From Sepiola atlantica (Eukaryota > Mollusca > Cephalopoda > Sepiida > Sepiolidae), in contig OY744553.1 of NCBI GenBank assembly GCA_963556195.1, forward strand, positions 11,195,596-11,259,595: a DNA stretch of 64,000 nucleotides, given 5' to 3'. The notes below the pieces were generated by a model. That model was not told the origin of the DNA and did no database searches. It saw nothing but the letters and a program-made list of their open reading frames with translations. The translations under genes were made by a program, and so were the position numbers. How positions within the stretch are numbered: position 1 is the stretch's first letter; every line of letters starts with the position of its first letter. Of the stretch, positions 52,242-60,690 are shown one piece after another.

Positions 52242-52488
52242 TTGGTACTACTTTCAATGCTATAGCATCAACCTCTGGAAAGCTACAATGAAAATAAGGA
52301 CATAATATCCCAAATTTTGCAGCGTTTTTGAAAAACGTCAACAATAAAATTACATAGCTCTTGAGGCAGGCATAGCCAAGGTCCAAGATCACAATAACTA
52401 GTATATTTAGCTAATTTAGACCTTGGAGAATGGGAATAATATCAGTTTCCATATGTTTGAAGAAAAAGGTCAATTTTGAAGAGGTCTA
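52210..52488 (-). repeat. Right terminal inverted repeat, 279 bp, includes transposase start
   Basis: Partner of 49,443-49,721. The transposase ATG at 52,241 and the next ten codons lie within it, so the promoter and 5' leader must also be inside the TIR. Confidence 0.93.
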
Positions 52489-52496
52489 GTGTATCT

Positions 52497-52640
52497 ATAT
52501 GTATATATATATATGTTTATAAGTATGTGTGTATCTATATGTATATATATGTGAATATATATATGTTTGTAAGTATGCGTGTATATATATATATATATTT
52601 GTTTTTGAGTGTATGTGTATATAGGTATATCTCTCGTTTC
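52497..52640. repeat. TATG minisatellite, continuation
   Basis: The same unit as 48,911-49,442, resuming after the transposon. Confidence 0.95.
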
Positions 52641-53155
52641 ATTTTACTTCATTCAAAGTTTTCAGAAATCAAGGGGCCCCTTCCTGTGGCTAACACTTGA
52701 TCTCCATATGATATGCATAGATATTCGAGTGTTCTATTAAAGTTCTCCTCTTCTTCTCAAACGCAAGTAAAGAAGTTAAGAGCATCAATTTACCTCTCCA
52801 CAATTGACCAATTAACTATGTCATAGTATATCTTTTTTGTGGTCTTACCGGATTCCAGGACAAGAATTCATCTAGTCTGGTGGAGTATCCAGCTTAGTGC
52901 TGTTACAAGAGGCAACATCACTAGGAGAAGGTGCACCATTTCTCGTATAAGCTAGTGTGGGGTCGCCATACCGAGGTGATGTTATTTGGGCTTCGAATAC
53001 TATGTTATTTTGAATATTTGGTCAGGGTTTACTTGTAGGGTGAAGTATCCGCATGCCAGGTTGTCCTGACAAACCCGTGTACAGAGAGACTTTAGACACT
53101 CTAGGACAGTGTCTAGTAGGCATTCAAGTTCTCTCATGTAGACATGCAAGTTTTC
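52641..53155. repeat. Dispersed repeat E, copy 4
   Basis: aatcaaggggccccttcctg, taacacttgatctccatatg, acaattgaccaattaactat, gggcttcgaatactatgtta and a tctaggacagtgtctagtag end, in the same order as 22.6-23.1 kb. It has no inverted arm. Both E copies 2 and 4 sit beside TATG microsatellite. Confidence 0.8.
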
Positions 53156-53159
53156 TCCT

Positions 53160-53570
53160 CTATATATATATATGTGTGTATGTGTATGTGTGTATATATA
53201 TATGTGTTTGTATATGTGTTTATCTATATATATTTGTAAGTATATGGGTGAGTGTGTATATATATATATATGCATGTGTATTTATATGTATGTATATGTA
53301 TATATGTTATCAGAGAGAGAAAGAGGGTATTCTTGTTACTACGGATCAGATCATGATGTGTGTGAGTGTATATATGTATGTGTATTTATATGTATGTGTA
53401 TTTATATGTATGTATATGTATATGTATATATGTATGTGTATTTATATGTATGTATATATCTATGTTTTATATATTTATATGTATGTATATGTTTATAATA
53501 TATATATATATATATATAATCTTATAAGAGAGAGAAAGAGAGGGTGTTCTTGTTACCACGGATCAGATCA
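53160..53570. repeat. TATG microsatellite with two gagagagaaagag blocks
   Basis: Microsatellite broken by two copies of agagagaaagagggtattct (53,311 and ~53,528) and tacggatcagatcatga, an ~215-bp duplication. Tyr/Val/Cys-rich frames are artefacts. Confidence 0.9.
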
Positions 53571-53925
53571 TGACTGGCATGAATATTTTTTCAAAATGTG
53601 TATACTCATAGATCGACATGATACGAAATGAATGACGTCTATTTGTATCTCAAGGTCAACGGGTTTCAGAGAAATGACTCCCTGACCTTTGCCAAAAATA
53701 TGATTTTTTAAAAATAGTAACAAAGTGTAAAAGTCAGTTATTTTTTTGACCCACAAACACCATTAATATACCAGTTTTACGTAATTGAGTAGATGTAAAA
53801 TATGATATATGTATTTCTGTTTGTTTTTATTTGACCTCTAAACAAAGTTGATCGTGACCTTTTCTTGCTCAAAAAGTTGGTCCACAATCTCTATTCATAT
53901 AAAGTTAGGAATGTGTAGGTTTATA
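53571..53925. other. Unassigned sequence
   Basis: No recognised signal. Confidence 0.4.
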
Positions 53926-53929
53926 TATT

Positions 53930-54245
53930 TCGATGCATAAGATTTACTCCTAAACTAATTAACCGATTTGTAGAATTTGGTATATTCGGACTATTGTTCT
54001 CGTCTTGGGTGTTTTTATCACAACGTTTCGGCCGATGTAACCTCCGACCTTCTTCAGATACAGTTTTTCGAACTCGATAATCTTTCTGTCGAACTCGGGA
54101 ATCTGGACGGAATTTCGAACGGAAACCTTTATTAAATCCATGGGGTTGCATGCTCTCATTACATCTGCAATGACTGAGAAGAAGTCTTCAGTCATTCGCA
54201 ATTCTTCGTATTCGAGGATTTTACAAATTATCAAACATCATCTCA
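53930..54245 (-). repeat. Dispersed repeat F, best copy
   Basis: Minus strand: TATCTGAAGAAGGTCGGAGG then TTACATCGGCCGAAACGTTG (54,022-54,060). GGTCG/CGGCC pair as a 5-bp stem between CTGAAGA and GAAAC. Flanks resemble 30.5-30.7 kb. This two-box pattern is typical of the ends of Penelope-like elements, but helices I and III cannot be drawn convincingly here. Confidence 0.6.
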
Positions 54246-54810
54246 AACATTCCGAAACATAATTAACTGATTATTATAAATTTTGGAACATAAGAGTGGG
54301 TAATGTGGGACATATTTACTTTAATTTAGTTTAATGTAAAGGGGGCAAAGACAGAGTGAAAGTCCTTTGAGATACCTCCGATTTTTATGAAATTTTAACA
54401 ATAGGTATTAGATATCAATGAATAAATATTCTGCAAATTTCAGGGTTTTTTTTAGTATTATAAAGGGGTTTTAGGGGGCATAATATGGACACAACCTCCC
54501 ATTAGAAAATTCAAATATTTCAGATTTGCATTAAATTTGATCCATAGTCATTAGACATCAATTAAGAAAGATTCCCTGAATTTCAATTTTTTCTTAAGAC
54601 CCCTTAAGCTTAGGCATAACATTTTAGACATTTTCTTCAGTCAAACCATTTAATGGATTTTAATCAAAATTTGTATGAGGATTTTAGGCATAAAATGTAG
54701 CATCATTATGTCTTAATATATTTAAATCTTGATAAGGGGACATCAAAATGGTTTATGATAAACACAGGCTGAAGAGAGTCCGGTAAAGAGGCTTTTTATA
54801 GGTCCCCTTT
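54246..54810. other. AT-rich unassigned sequence
   Basis: Contains agagtgggtaatgtgggaca near 54,291. Its complement is similar to the sequence just outside the foldback at 55,440-55,455, so this may be the other end of a larger element (54.29-55.46 kb). Confidence 0.4.
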
Positions 54811-54814
54811 ATTA

Positions 54815-54935
54815 GGATTTGAAACCGACGGTACCAATGTTCTGGTCTTCTGTAATACAAACATTAATAAATGTTACACTCTTATTTTTTTATTTTTTAT
54901 TCATAATCGAGCACTCTGCTGGGGGTTCTCTCCCA
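54815..54935. repeat. Half copy of the 5.08-5.41-kb foldback MITE and flank
   Basis: gatttgaaaccgacggtacc, cttctgtaat and attgagcactctg-like words match 5,340-5,460 in order. Confidence 0.6.
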
Positions 54936-54951
54936 CTCACCTTACATACAT

Positions 54952-54956
<5 letters not shown>

Positions 54957-55013
<57 letters not shown>
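54957..55013. repeat. (CA)n(TA)n microsatellite
   Basis: A cacacacacacaca run followed by ~45 bp of TA. Confidence 0.95.
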
Positions 55014-55015
<2 letters not shown>

Positions 55016-55034
55016 CAAAAAGCGCCACCATTAC

Positions 55035-55420
55035 AAGTAGTATTTTGTTGTGTTCATTTATACATAAATAACACTAAACAATCAAACATTTTGAAAATTT
55101 TTGCAAAATTCAGAAGATGCAGGCCACTAGTTTTTGGTTATTTTACATTCATGAAAACCCTTTCACGGCCTGAAAATGGTCCTAAATTAAAGTATTATTA
55201 TATCAGATTTAACCATCTATATCCATTCATAGCTTTTGAGGATGTTTTAGGACCTGCAATGTCGCATGAAACCACTTTTTCACCGAAAAATGATGGATTT
55301 TGAGTCCCGTGAAGCCCTAACGGCTATTTTTGGCCTGCACCTTCTGAAGTTTGCAAAATGTTCAAAATGTTTGATTGTTTAGTGTTATTTATGTATAAAT
55401 GAACACAACAAAATACTACT
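55035..55420. repeat. Foldback repeat, ~98-bp arms
   Basis: gtagtattttgttgtgttca ... gcaaaattcagaagatgcag on the left is inverted at 55,322-55,420. The ~190-bp centre is unique. The right arm and its flank are the same family as 1-175. Confidence 0.85.
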
Positions 55421-55469
55421 CGCATGAATCTGAAATTTTCACCCATTACGTCCCACCCCTACTGTAACC

Positions 55470-55724
55470 AATAATGTAGCCTTCATGCTCGGTCGCTTCC
55501 ACACATATCTGGAGCTAATACCATTTGTGTTGGTTAACTGGGTTTAAGTACTTACTTCATCTCATTAAATTACTTGACAGTCAGTGGTTAAGTTTTTGGA
55601 AGGGTAGGGCTTGAAGTGTCTACTTTTCTGGGTGAGGAAAGGCTTGAAAACTCTGCCGCTACTAAACTCTAAAAACTTACTGAAAACTTAATCCAAACGA
55701 AACCGTAACGCTTTATATTAATTT
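55470..55724. other. Unassigned sequence
   Basis: No recognised feature. Confidence 0.4.
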
Positions 55725-56012
55725 TTTTTAATGGAAATCGCTCCAGACAAGGCATGAAGCCACTTGATTAATTTTTATATGGAAATCGCTCCAGACAAGC
55801 CATGAAGCCACTTGATGTAAGAAGCTAAAAAAAAAGATACTACTTAAAGGTCAGAAACTAGCCAAACGATAAGTGTTAGATGAATAGATTCCGACTCAGA
55901 AAACAGCAATTCTTCCCCCTTTGTCAGAAACATCGAATGTGAGAGACTAAAGGATCAATTGAGAGAAACGAGAGTTACGCGGCTGCTGCAAGTAAACCCA
56001 AGGTTCACTTTC
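55725..56012. repeat. Dispersed repeat A, with a 50-bp tandem duplication
   Basis: Matches 7,076-7,300 (aaatcgctccagacaaggca, acagcaattcttcccccttt). The first ~50 bp is doubled at 55,728 and 55,776. A U2-headed SINE interrupts it at 56,030. Confidence 0.75.
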
Positions 56013-56029
56013 TACTCTCTACGTTCTGT

Positions 56030-56378
56030 TTATTTTTTCTTGGTCTTTTGGCTAAGATCAAAGTGTAGTATCTGTTCCAATGGATACTGCACCCCATAGA
56101 CTGGTATTGTCTTGGCCTTCGCGGCTTGATTTACGCCGGTCTATGGGTCTGTCCTGTGCAGTTCTATGAGGTCCACCCTCCCAGGCTTCGCCTCCCCTCT
56201 TTGGGGAGGAGTAAGTTTATTGCTTACTGCCTGGGGCGCCCCTACCGGGGAATGCCGACGGGGCTGCCCAGGCAATTTTTAAACCCCACTTTCCCGACCC
56301 GACCTCGGGTCACATCTTACTTGTGGGAGTAAGATAAAAACTGGCCTTGTGCCTAACTCCTGGAGAGGAGTAAATCAA
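56030..56378 (+). mobile_element. U2-headed SINE, internally deleted
   Basis: Full 5' head (cttggtcttttggctaagat then caaagtgtagtatctgttcc) preceded by 9 extra nt ttatttttt. The body lacks ~39 nt after caatttttaa, with an aaa microhomology at the deletion. It ends ggagtaaatcaa. A perfect 17-bp target duplication tactctctacgttctgt lies at 56,013-56,029 and 56,379-56,395. It sits inside repeat A. Confidence 0.92.
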
Positions 56379-56395
56379 TACTCTCTACGTTCTGT

Positions 56396-57395
56396 CTCTA
56401 TGGAGCACATAGAGGTAACGTAGAGATTCAGGACCGCTTCCATTGTCTTCCCTGGAGAATTTTATACATATGATATAAATTACACCAAAATAGGATATAT
56501 TTGAAGTTTTAAAAGAGGTTCAACAGCTATAGCACCCTTAGGCTAGGAAGCCACTAAGAGATCGGGGACTACTCCCCAGAAAATTTTATACATATTATTT
56601 AAATTTCATAAAAATAAGATGTATTTGAAGTTTTAAGGAGTTATGTAAAAAACATCGCTGATGGAATGTGAGAACTAAAGGACAAAATAAGGAATACGAG
56701 AGTTACAAAGCTACCAAAAGTAAACCCAAGGTCCACTTCCTACTCTCCTTAATTGGCATGGTTACTCAGCACTGCCCGGCCAAATTCTACTTACCTTGCC
56801 TAGAACAATTTTCATTAGTCCCTTCACTTTACTGGAGTTACACGCTCAGGCGATTCTTCCTGTCAATCACGGATCTCCCGTCTTTTGTAAAACCCTTTCA
56901 CAACTTCTCCAGCAATCGGCTGCTAGGACACAACTTTACGTTTTTTTCTTCAGCAGTCATGGCTGACATTTCGTTCACCCCAGGCCTTCCCAGCTATGTA
57001 AACTCGTCTCACCTCAGAGCAATGACAGCCAGTGACAGTGGCTGACCTCTAACTGCTAGCCATCGCTTGCTGCATCATTAACTTGAAGCAGAAAATATTA
57101 TTGTTTTACATTGTGGAAACCATATTTTCTCAGTGCATTTTTTCAGGAATTTATGACTGATTTTTATTCTCTTGTCGTACCCTACATGAGTGCCAAAATC
57201 AAGGGAGGCGCGAGAGCGCTCTTCTCCCTTAATAGACTTTCATCATGAAAATCATGTTATCTGTGTGTACATATGTATGTATGTGCCACTCTGTATCTCA
57301 TCAACTATTTGATGGATTCAGCTGATATTTGGCAGAGATAGAGGTTCTAGAGTCTAGTTGATGGCATTTTAATTTCAGTTTACCATATACCTTAG
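56396..57395. other. Mostly unassigned, with a repeat A scrap
   Basis: 56,640-56,745 resembles the middle of repeat A (aacatcgctgatggaatgtg, gtaaacccaaggtccacttc). A 125-codon plus frame (56,668-57,045) begins inside that repeat and shows no known domain, so I do not call it a gene. A weak doubling attttatacatat occurs at ~56,460/56,580. Confidence 0.45.
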
Positions 57396-57400
57396 TTTTC

Positions 57401-57931
57401 CAGAAAATTTCCCAAAACCTTTTAAATTACCATTGTATTGAGGCATAGCCTTTACAAAAGTAGTGACATTCCATGAAAAATGCCAGTATACTGAAATCAT
57501 ATGCCCTTAATAGGGTTAAGATGAAAATTAATATACACTAAATGTACAAAAGCAAGGAAATTCCCAAATTTTTACACTTTTATTGTCATTAAGGGTATGC
57601 GAGCACAACAGGGCTATGTATTTTATTGGTAGGAATTTTTCTTCAGCGCACCTCACACACTTCATCCACTCATGCATAGATATTTATACTGTAGTGATGT
57701 GATAATGAAATGGTTTGGTTGATATGTAGTCATACCCTTAATGACAATAAAAGTGTAAAAATTTGGGAATTTCCTTGCTTTTGTACATTTAGTGTATATG
57801 AATTTTCATCTTAACCCTATTGAGGGCATATGATTTCAGTATACTGGCATTTCTCATGGAATGTCACTACTTTTGTAAAGGCTATGCCTCAATACAATGC
57901 CTTCACGTAAGGTTTTTTGGAATTTTCTCAT
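57401..57931. repeat. Palindromic element, ~200-bp arms
   Basis: The left arm (57,401-57,600) and right arm (57,731-57,931) are inverted copies at well over 90% identity apart from their outer ~40 bp (gtattgaggcatagccttta, agtatactgaaatcatatgc, aaattcccaaatttttacac). The spacer of ~130 bp contains no ORF. It is a MITE or an inverted duplication; no clear target duplication was found. Confidence 0.9.
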
Positions 57932-58555
57932 GGAATATATACTAGTGTGCTGATCTTTCACAGTTTTCTGCTGAGCCCCTCTACTTTATCACATTAAGAC
58001 TTTACATTTTAAGGTTCGTCTCACTCTGCTTCTAAACGAAATCTCCCCACATGCTTTCTGATCACATGGTTCTTTTTTTAGAATGAAAAAAGATTTTGGT
58101 TTGCGATAACTACTTGTGCGCCCAATGTTTACAAGTACCACAAAAATGCTAGTATATAAAGATAGTATGTGTGTCTTTTCCGAAGTTCTGCTAAGATCTG
58201 GCACGTGGCCACATCTGGCACATGTAATCCAATAAAGATGAAATTCATTAGTAAATAGTCTGCTCACAAAGCCGCTATCCATTACATGATGTGCAGCGCA
58301 CCGGGTCATTTCTTAAACCAAGCTTAGACTTGGCACAAGGCCAAGAGAATTGCACACTATTGGGGAAGATTGAAATTGTGAGTAATAGTCTGTTGGCATT
58401 TTTGGCGCCGAAAAAAAAAGGTAAATGGGTTGATCACTACCTGCTCATGCACCTCTTTTAGTCGAAGGTTGTTGGGTAATTATTTACTTGGTATGTTTTG
58501 TGTAGATCTGAAGAAAAAAATTGTTCTTTTAAAGGAAGGTTTGCAAGAAGTCAAT
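57932..58555. other. Unassigned sequence
   Basis: The minus-strand frame 57,989-58,309 (106 codons) includes HLYWITCARCGHVPDLSRTS with one C-x2-C pair. It is not recognised and has no supporting context. Low complexity is absent, so this is one of the few places where an old exon could hide. Confidence 0.4.
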
Positions 58556-58559
58556 ATTT

Positions 58560-59760
58560 TTTAGGAACAATAATAATGATAATAATAATAATAATAATAA
58601 AAAGATGATGAGGAATGAAAAGATGAAAAAAAAATGAAAACATGAAACAGAATGAAAAGATGAAGAATGAAAAAGAATGAAAACAAGAAGAATGAAAAGA
58701 TGAAGAATGAAAAAGAATGAAAACAAGAAGAATGAAAAGATGAAAAGAAGAATGAAAAGATGAAAAGAAGAATGAAAAGATGAAAAGAAGAATGAAAACA
58801 AGAAGAATGAAAAGATGAAGAAGAATAAAAAGATGAAAAAGATGAAGAGGAATGAAAAGATGAAAAAAGAAAAAAGATTAAGAAGAATGAAAAGATGAAA
58901 AAAAAAAAAATTAAGAAGAATGAGCAGCAGCAGAAGAAAAGGAATAAAAAAGAATGAAAAGATGAAGAAAAAGAAGAAGAATGAAAACAAGAAGAATGAA
59001 AAGATGAAAAAAGAATGAAAAGATGAAAAAAAAATGAAAAGATGAAGAAGAATAAAAAGATGAAAAAGATGAAGAAGAATGAAAAGATGAAGAAGAATGA
59101 AAAGATGAAAAAAGAAAAAAAATTAAGAAGAATGAGCAGCAGCAGAAGAAAAGGAATAAAAAAGAATGAAGAGATGAAGAATGAAAAAGAATGAAAAGAT
59201 GAAAAAAGAATGAAAACAAAAAGAATAAAAAGATGAAAAAGAATGAAACGATGAAAAAGAATAAAAAGATGAAGAAGAATAAAAGATGAAAAAGATTAAA
59301 AGAATGAAAAGATGAAGAAAAATGAAAAGATGAAGAAGAATGAAAAGATGAAAAAAGAAGAAAAATTAAGAAGAATGAGCAGCAGCAGAAGAAAGGGAAT
59401 AAAAAAGAATGAAGAGATTAAGAAGATTAAAAGATGAAAAGGAATAAAAAGGAATGAAAAGATGAAGAAAAAGAAAAAGAATGAAATGAAGAAGAAGAAA
59501 ATAATAAAGAATAAGAAAGAGAAGAAGAATAATGATCAAAAGGAAAATGATTAAAAAGAATAATGAAAGAAAAAGAAAAAAAATACTGAAGAAGGATGAA
59601 AGAGGAGGAGGCTACACAAAAAAGAATGAAGACAAATAGTTAATAATAATAATAATAATAAGAAGAAGAAGAATAGGAAGAAGAAGAAAAGAAAGAAAAA
59701 GAATAGGAATAAAAAGAAGAGGAAGAAGAAGAAAGTAAATATTTTTAGAAGTGAACGTAA
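58560..59760. repeat. Purine-rich array (gaatgaaaagatgaagaa)n, ~1.2 kb
   Basis: Irregular units of gaatgaaaagatgaa and aagaagaat. A ~230-bp block with aagaatgagcagcagcagaa appears three times (58,915, 59,125, 59,370), showing higher-order duplication. The F/S/L-rich minus frames are artefacts. Confidence 0.95.
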
Positions 59761-59810
59761 AATAAGCATCATAATTAATTAAGGTCTGTAATAAAAATGT
59801 GTCGCTTATA

Positions 59811-60194
59811 CAGGGTGGGCCAAAATAAGGGTCCTATCTTTAAATTTGAATAACTTGAATTTGAATAACTTCCACAAAATAAAAGTTAAACTCACCAAAC
59901 TTTATGTGTGTGTAGACTGACCCTTCCGAGATTTTTTGAAATAAACAAAACAAATTTTATCCGAAAAACACTTCTTAAAACTTACAAAAACTAAAGTATT
60001 ATTTTTTACACTGTTTTGAGTTTTTTAAGCAAAAATAATGTTTTCTAAATGAGGGTACGTTCCTTAGGGCTAATACGGCTCATGCTTGCTTCGGAAGGGG
60101 TCCTTTACTTATTCTAAAAAAAAATCAAAAAAAAATCAATAAATAAAAAAGTTATGAATTTTTAAAAATAGGACCCTTATTTTTGCCCACCCTA
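59811..60194. mobile_element. Mariner-type MITE (~384 bp)
   Basis: Ends cagggtgggccaaaataagg and (inverted) agggtgggcaaaaataaggg, continuing gtcctatttttaaa on both sides for ~35-40 bp, with TA flanking on each side (59,809-59,810; 60,195-60,196). The CAGGGTGGSC start and TA target are typical of Tc1/mariner relatives. The interior has no transposase, so it is non-autonomous. Confidence 0.8.
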
Positions 60195-60196
60195 TA

Positions 60197-60690
60197 TTTG
60201 GATGCGTATATTTGAGACTGCGAAAAGGGAATCTGTCACTAAATGTTGACAAACTTAACATCTCGGTTTATTGCAGGTGAAGTTGCTACTTTGTGTGAAG
60301 TGTTGTTTTGGATGTGGTGAGAATTGTTAATGTTAATCAATTTGGTGGTTATCTTTTAGCATAGATGAGTGCTTTCTTAAATGTAGAATTCCTTCAGAGC
60401 TACAATTGAAGAATGGTAAAATCTTTAGAGCATCACTAAGTTCCTGCAGATGGGACATAGGAATGCGGTTAGGTGCAGTTTTATCCTTATATTTAAAGAG
60501 TTGTTGTCTATGGATAGACACCAACTAGAAGATAATAAACTTCTTGGATATAATGTTTCACCTAAATAATAACACTTATTCGCCATTCAATAAGCCAAAC
60601 GAAACACTATACTATGTGCATAGTAAGTCTAACCATCCACACTCTATAATAAACGCTACCATTCCTACTATCTCTAATAGAATCTCTAAG
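60197..60690. other. Unassigned sequence
   Basis: Apparently single-copy. The 63-codon minus frame (60,333-60,524) is not recognised. The last ~100 bp grade into the satellite. Confidence 0.4.

Larger units (their letters stand above)
49443..52488 (-). mobile_element. hAT-like DNA transposon, complete (3,046 bp)
   Basis: Bounded by inverted repeats starting TAGACCTCTTCAAAATTG. Contents: a single transposase frame on the minus strand (52,241-49,887), no second gene, and an 8-bp target duplication. TIR identity (~98%) indicates recent insertion, while two stops in the transposase say this copy cannot move itself. It could still be mobilised in trans, since both ends are intact. Confidence 0.92.
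49435..52496. other. 8-bp target-site duplication around the hAT-like element
   Basis: gtgtatct occurs at 49,435-49,442 and 52,489-52,496, immediately outside the inverted repeats. Removing the element and one copy restores a normal minisatellite unit (gtgtgtatctatatgtatat). Eight-bp duplications are typical of hAT superfamily insertion. Confidence 0.9.

Noticed and set aside
50731..52305. Plus-strand ORFs across the hAT element
   Set aside because: They are antisense shadows of the transposase frame.
53052..53631. 192-codon Tyr/Val/Cys-rich ORF
   Set aside because: Spans TATG microsatellite between repeat E and unassigned DNA; artefact.
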